From Lachnospiraceae bacterium (lineage in GTDB: Bacteria; Bacillota; Clostridia; Lachnospirales; Lachnospiraceae), in the NCBI GenBank assembly GCA_014804785.1, contig JAAUZD010000023.1:266291-330290 (forward strand): a DNA stretch of 64,000 nucleotides, written 5' to 3'. How positions within the stretch are numbered: position 1 is the first letter of the stretch; every line of letters starts with the position of its first letter. Below the pieces are notes generated by a model. It saw nothing but the letters and a program-made list of their open reading frames with translations, had not been told where the DNA came from and did not search any database. Of this stretch, positions 55,463-62,001 are shown one piece after another. Made by a program: the position numbers and the translations under genes.

Positions 55463-55831
55463 TTACTGTGCCATGATTGCCGATACAATGATCGTTAATT
55501 CTGCGACGCTCTGCAAGGCGTCGGAAAGCTGCGCCCGAAGGTTTTTGTTTTCTGCTTCCGCTTCCGTCATTTCACGAAGCGCGAACCGGGTTCCGCCTTC
55601 ATACTCATACTTGCAGATCAAGATCATGTTTTCGTATGCTTCGCCGTCGATTTCAACCTTTGAAATATTTTCCGGGGAAAGAACGCTGTCCGCGATCGGC
55701 TCCGCGCTTTCGTATGTGCTGCCGTTAAGAAGTACGATCAATTCTGTACCGTCTTTCAGCCGGATCTTGACGTTTTGGGAAGTTGTACTGTTTGTATTCT
55801 CCCCTGAATTTGCTGTGCTTTTCTTTGCCAT
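55463..55831 (-). CDS. Small phage protein overlapping the RT gene
   Basis: The 122-aa protein has a Ser/Thr/Asn-rich N-terminus, a central beta-rich part (VKIRLKDGTELIVLLNG, KVEIDGEAYENMILICKYE) and a C-terminal helix. Similar proteins follow tail fibre genes in Clostridia phages, function unknown. ATG 55831 with AAAGGAG lies inside the RT gene, and 107 bp are read in two frames. Confidence 0.78.
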   Translation of the reverse strand: MAKKSTANSGENTNSTTSQNVKIRLKDGTELIVLLNGSTYESAEPIADSVLSPENISKVEIDGEAYENMILICKYEYEGGTRFALREMTEAEAENKNLRAQLSDALQSVAELTIIVSAIMAQ

Positions 55832-56900
55832 TGTTTTTATAACTCCTTTCTTTGTCATTTTTGAATAGCTGATTGAAAAGTTTATCCATACTTCGCATAG
55901 TGCGGTATGAATTAAAATAACTGATATAGCCTTTCCATGAATTATACGCCTGCTGAACGTCCGCGAAGGTGATCTTTCCTTCGTCTAATTTCTTTTTCAG
56001 CTTTTTCAGCTTCCGGCGCTCTCTCACAATGCTATTGTGATCCGGGCGCATGATAACGCGGCCCGTGTCCGTCAGGTGAATTTTCCCTTTTAAGAATTTG
56101 AATTCTTCGGAAAGCTTCACAATCTTTGTTTTACGTTCGTTTAATTCGATCCCAATTTCCGCATACATTCCCCGGATTGTTTCAAGGCAGCTTTGCAAAT
56201 ATTCCCGGTCTTCATGGATCAAATAAAAATCGTCCATATATCGGCCGTAACCTTTTATTTTAAGCTGTTCTTTTATGAAGTGGTCTATCCGGTTCGGATA
56301 AAATACGGCTGTCATTTGTGAAACCTGCGAACCAAGCCCCAAAGACTGATCCCCGAAAGCGTCTATGAAGTCCATTGTCAAATTGACAATATCGGGATCA
56401 TACCCGAATATGCGCGAATATTCTTCAAAGATCGGCCCGTGTTGTATGGAATCGAAATAACCGTGAAGATCTGCTGTCAGGATATACCCGTTATTTGAAC
56501 CATGCTTCCGAAAATAGCGCCACAAGTGGACTTTTAAGCGGTTCAGCGCGAACCGGGTTCCCCGTTCTTTCATTGAAGCCGCATTGTCATAAATAAGCTT
56601 CGGCCGAAGGACGGGGACTAAAACCAGATCATTTTCTGCCCGGTGAACAACCCTTTCATTTATGTGTATCGAACGAATTACGCGCCTTTTGCCGCGTTCG
56701 CATATCGGAAAGACGATAAAGCCGTCAGACATTCTTTCGCGCCCTTCAAGACGCTTCTTTGTAAGGCGCACGCGCTCTATTCTGTCCAAATAGTAAGCCT
56801 GTGTCGAATATTTCCACGTCACGCCTTCCATGCACTTCTTTGCGGCTTTCATTAAATTATTAGGATCTGTTATTTCCTGAAATGTCGGTAAATTCTTCAT
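55725..56900 (-). CDS. Reverse transcriptase of a diversity-generating retroelement
   Basis: The 391-aa protein has the reverse transcriptase core: YILTADLHGYFDSIQH (motif A, D144), the DGR-type motif LGSQVSQ (189-195) where group II intron enzymes have QGxxxSP, and the catalytic RYMDDFYLI (YMDD at 221-224). There is no maturase or HNH domain, so it is not a group II intron. It should copy the template repeat 57050-57172 with errors at adenines and, with the accessory protein, feed the variable repeat. The start ATG 56900 has only a weak ribosome site. The last 35 residues are read in the frame overlapping the next gene. Confidence 0.93.
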   Translation of the reverse strand: MKNLPTFQEITDPNNLMKAAKKCMEGVTWKYSTQAYYLDRIERVRLTKKRLEGRERMSDGFIVFPICERGKRRVIRSIHINERVVHRAENDLVLVPVLRPKLIYDNAASMKERGTRFALNRLKVHLWRYFRKHGSNNGYILTADLHGYFDSIQHGPIFEEYSRIFGYDPDIVNLTMDFIDAFGDQSLGLGSQVSQMTAVFYPNRIDHFIKEQLKIKGYGRYMDDFYLIHEDREYLQSCLETIRGMYAEIGIELNERKTKIVKLSEEFKFLKGKIHLTDTGRVIMRPDHNSIVRERRKLKKLKKKLDEGKITFADVQQAYNSWKGYISYFNSYRTMRSMDKLFNQLFKNDKERSYKNNGKEKHSKFRGEYKQYNFPKRQDPAERRYRIDRTS

Positions 56901-57020
56901 ATTTTCATAATTCCGCCCGCTTATAGATCAACATAGTGTAGGACTTAAAAGCACTATTGACCGTCAGGCGAATAATTCCGGCTTGTGCCGTGGTTATACG
57001 TTCCTATCGTTCTATACCGC

Positions 57021-57036
57021 GCGGATCTTTGTCCGC
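57021..57036 (-). repeat. Small hairpin in the TR-RT spacer
   Basis: GCGGA and TCCGC pair over 5 bp with a 6-nt loop, 14 nt downstream of the template repeat in the transcribed sense. The 149-nt spacer between TR and RT (56901-57049) is expected to be part of the template RNA, where structure matters in the Bordetella phage DGR. Confidence 0.4.
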
Positions 57037-57049
57037 ATGAAGACGATAT

Positions 57050-57172
57050 CGGGGCAAGGGCCAAATCGTTGGCGGCGCCGTTGTTGTTGCTGTTGCCGTT
57101 GTTGTTGAAATTGCAAAAGTTCGTCGTGTTCGCCGCCGAAGGGTCAGCCGTCCAAAAGTTGACGCGCCCGGC
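57050..57172 (-). ncRNA. DGR template repeat (TR)
   Basis: This 123-bp non-coding segment is the template of the retroelement. Compared with 57882-58004 it differs at 12 positions, all adenines of the minus strand here (6 A to G, 4 A to C, 2 A to T), while 93 non-adenine positions are identical. Read in the frame of the target it has runs of AAC codons, the signature of a template made for maximal amino acid change. It lies between the accessory gene and RT and belongs to the template RNA. Confidence 0.95.
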
Positions 57173-57204
57173 TAATCAAAATCAACGCATAACCAATAAA
57201 ATTA

Positions 57205-57807
57205 TTATTTCTTCCTTTCTTTCCGCTGCTTTTCTTTCTGCAGGCGGGCTTCTTTCTTTTCCGGGTGCAAGAATTCGTCATAGTCCCGGATCGTTGACTT
57301 CTTCCATTTATACAGATAATTCTTTGTGTTTTCCAACTGTTCAGAATATTCCATATAACGCGATAAGTCTATGTTGAAGAATTCTTCAACGAATAACACT
57401 TCCTGCCGTATTTGCGCGATATTCCCGATCGCGGCGTCTTCCATAAGGATCCGTTTTACATATTCTTCTTTTGTCCTGCATTGAATTTCATTCGCTGCCG
57501 AAATGTTGCTAACAAGATCCGAAGAATACCGGAACAAATTTTCCCGGACTTTTTCTATTATCCATTCTGGATATTCTGTCAGAAGCTTTTGTTTTTCGAC
57601 TTCGTTTTGATAGTTGTCGATCCTTTCAAAAAGCCTTTTCAATTCCGGGTACTTTTCCCGCGCCTGCCTTCCTATCAGGGAATTATATTTTTCACGCTTC
57701 AAGCCAAAATTCCGCATGATTATTTGTGTTACTATGTGCCGCAATTTTACGGCTTCATAAAATGCGTCGAGTTTTGACGCTGTTCTATTCCACGACGGGA
57801 CGGACAT
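57205..57807 (-). CDS. avd: DGR accessory protein, long Avd-like four-helix protein
   Basis: The 200-aa protein lies between the target gene and TR, the place of avd in classical DGRs. It is almost entirely helical and basic, with a core around 14-60 and 112-172 (EYVKRILMEDAAIGNIAQIR, then LENTKNYLYKWKKS, where W168-x2-S recalls the end of Avd helix 4). The C-terminal 18 residues are very Lys/Arg-rich. Bordetella phage Avd is only 128 aa, so this is a longer form with an insertion of about 50 residues. Assignment rests on location and pattern, not a profile match. ATG 57807 follows AAAGGAAG. Confidence 0.75.
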   Translation of the reverse strand: MSVPSWNRTASKLDAFYEAVKLRHIVTQIIMRNFGLKREKYNSLIGRQAREKYPELKRLFERIDNYQNEVEKQKLLTEYPEWIIEKVRENLFRYSSDLVSNISAANEIQCRTKEEYVKRILMEDAAIGNIAQIRQEVLFVEEFFNIDLSRYMEYSEQLENTKNYLYKWKKSTIRDYDEFLHPEKKEARLQKEKQRKERKK

Positions 57808-57830
57808 TTTCTTGCACTTCCTTTCTATCT

Positions 57831-57853
57831 GCGGCGGCGCTGTCGGCCGCCGC
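57831..57853 (-). repeat. GC-rich hairpin downstream of the variable repeat
   Basis: GCGGCGGC and GCCGCCGC form a perfect 8-bp stem with a 7-nt loop, 28 bp past the end of VR and between the target stop and the avd start. DGRs often have a hairpin or cruciform just behind VR that boosts homing. It might otherwise be a simple intergenic RNA stem. Confidence 0.55.
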
Positions 57854-57863
57854 GATTACCAGA

Positions 57864-59000
57864 TTATGAAAGAACGATTAGCGGGGCAAGGGCCAAATCG
57901 CTGGCGGCGCCGTAGGTGTAGCTGCTGCCGTGGCTGGCGAAATCGCAAAAGTTCGTCGTGTTCGCCGCCGAAGGGTCAGCCGTCCAAAAGGCGACGCGCC
58001 CGGCCTTTTTCTTGTTAAAGCCTGCGCCCTTCAAAATGTGCGCGTTTCCGCCCGTGAACAAAGGAAGCTGATTGAAAGCGCCGCCGGAATACTGATCCGC
58101 CCACCCGTTCGATCCGCACAATTCCACGATACCCGGAAGGAAAATTCGCCGGGACGCCCAAGCCCAAGCCCCCTTGTTATTTTCCAGACGCCGGATCGTT
58201 GTCATGTAACCCTGAAGCTTTGAAGAAAATTTCTTCGCTTCCGTTTCAAGGTTTGCGGGCATAAGTGACGCGGCATAGCCCCCGGCGTTCGTGTTTGTCG
58301 AATTAAATTTATAATATGTTTCCAGACAATCACGCGGGCAGCATACAATATGCGGGGCTGTCAATTCCGTATCGCCGCAATGCAAATATGAATTCTTTCC
58401 GGCCACTTCCCACATGATTTTTTCCCCGGAAGAAGTCGTTTCGATAAAATAATCGCCTATTGCGAATTTATCCCACGATCCCGCCTTCACAAGTGCCATA
58501 AGTTCATCAAGGCCCCATTCAATACCGAAATAGCCATATGACGCCATGCTTTCGCGCTTCATCACTTCATAATCTTTCAGAAGATCTTCGTTTTCTTTGA
58601 TAACCTTCGTCAAGTTCTGGTTAATGATGTACGCAAGATAGCCGGAAGCAATCTTCTTTTTCAGATCTTCTTCATATGCCGCCCGCGCTGCTTCGGCGTC
58701 TTCCCCTTCTTCCATTTCCGGGAATTCTGAAATGATATTTTCCTGCGTTGTTCCGGCTTCGATCTTTTTGATCGTGTCCGCCTGCCATTTTTTCAGCTTC
58801 CCAATGATAACGGGAAGCGTGTCATTTTCCCCGATTTCCGGGAATTCTGCTTTACTTTCTGTAATTCCTGCCGCGAATATGCTTTTGCAAAAATCAGAAA
58901 ATACAGCCTGCTTTGTACCTTCGGGCGTTTCTACTACAAGATAGTGTGTCCCTAATATTTCAGGGACGCCCGCAAGGTCACGAACCTTTTTTTGTGCCAT
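57864..59000 (-). CDS. DGR target: variable phage tail protein with C-terminal lectin-like domain
   Basis: The 378-aa protein has a short N-terminal phage-attachment part, an acidic and helical middle (about 60-160), and a C-terminal domain (about 165-378) of the C-type lectin-like / formylglycine-enzyme-like type often used by DGR targets (GAWAWASRRIFLPGIVELCG, GRVAFWTADPS, LAPLIVLS). Its last 40 codons contain the variable repeat. Residues coded by changed codons are A337, D353, A355, S356, H357, S359, Y361, T362, Y363 and S367. It follows the tail fibre gene, so it is probably the receptor-binding tip. Ribosome site AAAGGAG. Confidence 0.9.
   Translation of the reverse strand: MAQKKVRDLAGVPEILGTHYLVVETPEGTKQAVFSDFCKSIFAAGITESKAEFPEIGENDTLPVIIGKLKKWQADTIKKIEAGTTQENIISEFPEMEEGEDAEAARAAYEEDLKKKIASGYLAYIINQNLTKVIKENEDLLKDYEVMKRESMASYGYFGIEWGLDELMALVKAGSWDKFAIGDYFIETTSSGEKIMWEVAGKNSYLHCGDTELTAPHIVCCPRDCLETYYKFNSTNTNAGGYAASLMPANLETEAKKFSSKLQGYMTTIRRLENNKGAWAWASRRIFLPGIVELCGSNGWADQYSGGAFNQLPLFTGGNAHILKGAGFNKKKAGRVAFWTADPSAANTTNFCDFASHGSSYTYGAASDLALAPLIVLS
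57882..58004 (-). repeat. DGR variable repeat (VR) in the 3' end of the tail gene
   Basis: This 123-bp stretch matches the template repeat at 57050-57172 except at 12 template adenines. It starts at the codons before A337 and runs to a few codons before the stop. The 3'-most 19 bp (57882-57900) are identical to TR and include the likely initiation site for mutagenic homing. Confidence 0.95.
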
Positions 59001-59026
59001 GTTTTGAACACTCCTTTCTTTTTCGG

Positions 59027-60064
59027 TTATCTATCTAAACACTTGCACGTGTCAGACGTGCGAAGCGTCCAGAACGCCATAAGCTGATCGCCGTCGTCGG
59101 TCACAAGATCGTTTCCTTCGTCGTCTGCAAGATTGACGCATACTTCCGAAGTCGTCAGCATATCGAAGATCGCTTCGATTTCCATTTGTAATTTTGCGGC
59201 CACGTCGCCGGAAAGAACGACTTTCAGCGCGTCGAACCAATCTTCAAAATCTTTCTTCCAACCCGTTGTATTTGTAAGATACCAATTATTGAACGCGCCT
59301 TCCTGATTTTGTCGCCATTGTAAGAAAGTGCTTTCTACTCCCTGCCGCCACTGTTCAAAGTCGCCCTGCTGCCCTTCGATCCACTCCTGATATAATTCTT
59401 CCTGCTGCCCGGCGTACTCCGTGAAGGTCTGCTTCATCAATTCAAGGGCCGCGGCCGCCTGATCGTTGTAATTATCCACGTCCTGAACGAAGCTTTGAAA
59501 TTTGTCTGATATATTCTTTCTGTAATTCGTGAAATACTGTTCAAACTGCGCCGAAATCTGTGTGAAGTCGATTTCCTTCACCGTCGCGGCCACATACCCG
59601 CAAACGTCCGTAATTAAGCGCGTGTCGGTGATCTCTGCCTGCGTTATTTTCACCGTTCCGGCGGCTATATAGATTTCTGCAAGCTTCAAGTCATAAATAG
59701 GCCCTTCGCGTACCAAAGGCGGCGAAACTGGCTTCGCGGCGTTCCCGCCCTTCACAATCAATAAATAGATCATTCTTTCCGTGTCATTCCGGCGCAATAT
59801 TACATTGTCGATCCGGTTCAGCGTACCGGAAGCCGTTTCAAGGTCAAGCTGCGTTGGCGTCAGAAAATGACGGTGTTTCCCGTTTATGTAGCCATACCCG
59901 GCCCCGACGGTCACACTCATATCATTATTTGCCGTCACCTGCATTTGACCGTTGAAAACGCCATTCACGAAGAACGGCCGCAACCAATCCCCCATAGAAT
60001 CGGCGTCATAATAGCGATCTTTTTTTGAATTCCAGAAATAATCATAACTTTTTACTTTTTCCAT
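59027..60064 (-). CDS. Phage tail fibre / upper baseplate-like protein
   Basis: The 345-aa protein has an N-terminal beta-rich part (FFVNGVFNGQMQVTANNDM, VTVGAGYGYINGKHRHFL) typical of phage tail-attached structural proteins, then ILRRNDTERMIYLLIVKG and DTRLITDVCGYV, and a helical Gln/Trp-rich section (about 165-290) that can form a trimeric coiled coil. It should connect the tail to the variable protein encoded next. Ribosome site GGAAGGAG. Confidence 0.82.
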   Translation of the reverse strand: MEKVKSYDYFWNSKKDRYYDADSMGDWLRPFFVNGVFNGQMQVTANNDMSVTVGAGYGYINGKHRHFLTPTQLDLETASGTLNRIDNVILRRNDTERMIYLLIVKGGNAAKPVSPPLVREGPIYDLKLAEIYIAAGTVKITQAEITDTRLITDVCGYVAATVKEIDFTQISAQFEQYFTNYRKNISDKFQSFVQDVDNYNDQAAAALELMKQTFTEYAGQQEELYQEWIEGQQGDFEQWRQGVESTFLQWRQNQEGAFNNWYLTNTTGWKKDFEDWFDALKVVLSGDVAAKLQMEIEAIFDMLTTSEVCVNLADDEGNDLVTDDGDQLMAFWTLRTSDTCKCLDR

Positions 60065-60082
60065 TCTTTTTCACTCCTTCCG

Positions 60083-61123
60083 TTAATCGTCCCACTTTAT
60101 CGTATCTGGCATAGGATCGCCAAGCGTCGGAACCACTACCAAGCCGCCAAACTCATATATTTCTTGAAGTTCCGTTATCCGCTGATCCATATTCAGGCCC
60201 CACCGTTTCTTGCGTACTGTCACAATATCCCCTAGATCATAATCTTCTTTATAGGTGAAATTGATCGCCGCTTCCGTTTCACATTCTAGCGTTTCCGAAA
60301 TGATCGCTTCGTTTAGTGCTTCCTGCGCCCGCTGTAAAAGTGCCGCTTTGTACTGCGCCGCCGTCATTCCCGACGGGTTTATGTCCCTTGCGTCAACGAA
60401 TAACTCCCGAAGGTCAAGACCGGATCCGCCGCCTAATTCGTAATATGTCCGGGCGTCGCCTTCCCCCTGCCCGCCGACAATCACTTTTGTTTTCAAATTC
60501 TGATCGTTATATTTATAAATTGCGTTATTCAGATTGTTATAATCTTCTGAAAAAATGACGCGGTTATTTTCATGTTGTTTAAATGTCCGGTTTTTCCCCT
60601 GATATGTTTCAAATATGATTTTCCGCTTTTTAAAATCTGGCCGGAAACGATACCCGATCGCCCCAACTTTCGCAAGCTTTGTTTCGTATGAAAGAAGGTT
60701 TTTCATAGTGGCTTGAAATTGTACTGTTTCCGGGAAGTTATTCAGCGGCCCCAACTCTACAAGCGGGATCGGATCTGCCCCGGTCAAAAGTTGCCGCATA
60801 CCATTTTCAACGGTTCCGCTGAAATTAACAGTCTTTTTTATTAACCTTCTTCCCATGTAGGAAGAAAGAAAGCGTCCCTTCACGGTTATTTCGTTTTTTA
60901 TGTCGCTTTCTTCCTTCTCTATGCTTTCTACGACGCCCGCTTCTTCGGATCCTTTTTTGCCTATCAGATTTCCGGGCCGAAGCAAGAAAAGATTTTCGTC
61001 CGTGATCGGCGCGTGGATCTCAAAACTCCCCGGCTCGTAAAATTTCCGCGTCCAGATTAAAGAAGTTTGATTTTCCATTTGTCCGATCCGGTGCAATTCT
61101 TTGTTATAAATTCTCACTTCCAT
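60083..61123 (-). CDS. Gp37-like siphovirus tail protein
   Basis: The 346-aa protein matches the Siphovirus ReqiPepy6 Gp37-like family by MEVRIYNKELHRIGQMEN, the WTRKFYEPGSFEIHAPIT block and the C-terminal DYDLGDIVTVRKKRWGLNM. Such proteins sit at the tail tip after Dit, in the role of the baseplate hub or tail-associated protein. Confidence 0.87.
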   Translation of the reverse strand: MEVRIYNKELHRIGQMENQTSLIWTRKFYEPGSFEIHAPITDENLFLLRPGNLIGKKGSEEAGVVESIEKEESDIKNEITVKGRFLSSYMGRRLIKKTVNFSGTVENGMRQLLTGADPIPLVELGPLNNFPETVQFQATMKNLLSYETKLAKVGAIGYRFRPDFKKRKIIFETYQGKNRTFKQHENNRVIFSEDYNNLNNAIYKYNDQNLKTKVIVGGQGEGDARTYYELGGGSGLDLRELFVDARDINPSGMTAAQYKAALLQRAQEALNEAIISETLECETEAAINFTYKEDYDLGDIVTVRKKRWGLNMDQRITELQEIYEFGGLVVVPTLGDPMPDTIKWDD

Positions 61124-61125
61124 AT

Positions 61126-62001
61126 CTACACCCCCAAATAACGGAAGCGGTATGTTATAGTTACATTCAGATAATCTTCGCCGCCGTCTGCGTCATAAAT
61201 AAAAGTATTCTGTCCGTGTACAAGCTGAATAAATTCGCTTTCTTCGTCCAGATATTCATTGATCTTTTTTGTTTCGCCGCCTGATATTAAGTAAACATTT
61301 TTTTCATTAGTTCCCGTCGTAATTTTTACAGCGTCGCCGGGCTCCATAACAAGCGGAAAGTCTTCTGTCCCGACTTTTATATGAATGTCCTGCTCTACAT
61401 GATACAAAACCGGGTTCTTTACGCTTCCCGTTGCTTCCATGTAGATTTCAATTCCGATATGATCCGCGGCGCTGTCGTTTTCAATGGTCTTTACCAATTC
61501 CGCAACACGGACGCCGAATTCTTCCAGTTCGTCAGTGAATTCATGGACGAATTCAAAACAAGGTTCCCACCCTGCCATTGTGATCGTTGTGTCCTGCAAG
61601 TCCTTAAAGAACGGATCCGGGCAGATAAGGGAAATTGTGACGTTTCGGACGACGCCTTTTTCGTCTATGTCGATTGTTTCCACATAGTAGTCAATTTCCC
61701 TTTTTTCGGCGTTCTCCGTATATGTAAGCGTCCCCGGCGTCTTCGGTTTAAAGCATTTATAAAGAAAGTCCCGGCGGGCCTGATAATCTTCGTCAAACTC
61801 CGCCGTAATGACAATATTTCTTTGCTTCGTCGTGCTTCCCTGATACGTGGATCCGTCCGTCATTGTGTTGGCGGACGTTACCACGTTGTTAGAAACTGAA
61901 TAGGCGCCTTCAAGCGATATTAAAAAGAATTCCGCGTCTTCATCATAGGAAAATTCGATCTGAACGTCGTCTTCATTTATGCAAGTAATTTTCTTTGCCA
62001 T
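61126..62001 (-). CDS. Distal tail protein (Dit, siphovirus tail family)
   Basis: The 291-aa protein has the Dit-type N-terminal ring domain (FFLISLEGAYSVSNN, GSTYQGSTTKQRNIVITAEF, RRDFLYKCFKPKTPGTLTY) and a C-terminal part with the LICPDPFFKDL motif of phage tail proteins. Its start overlaps the tape measure stop (TAATG), and it lies directly after it, as Dit does in siphoviruses. Confidence 0.87.
   Translation of the reverse strand: MAKKITCINEDDVQIEFSYDEDAEFFLISLEGAYSVSNNVVTSANTMTDGSTYQGSTTKQRNIVITAEFDEDYQARRDFLYKCFKPKTPGTLTYTENAEKREIDYYVETIDIDEKGVVRNVTISLICPDPFFKDLQDTTITMAGWEPCFEFVHEFTDELEEFGVRVAELVKTIENDSAADHIGIEIYMEATGSVKNPVLYHVEQDIHIKVGTEDFPLVMEPGDAVKITTGTNEKNVYLISGGETKKINEYLDEESEFIQLVHGQNTFIYDADGGEDYLNVTITYRFRYLGV

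Noticed and set aside
55725-56900. RT as a group II intron or retron enzyme
   Set aside because: There is no maturase, HNH or intron RNA ends, the B-motif is LGSQVSQ rather than QGxxxSP, and a TR/VR pair with adenine-only changes is present.
57050-57172. TR as the broken end of a second tail gene copy
   Set aside because: Only 123 bp are shared and differences fall solely at adenines. A decayed gene copy would show changes at all bases.
61381-61899. 172-aa reading frame antisense to the distal tail protein gene
   Set aside because: The other strand codes for a recognisable Dit protein in an unbroken operon, so this frame is only a shadow.
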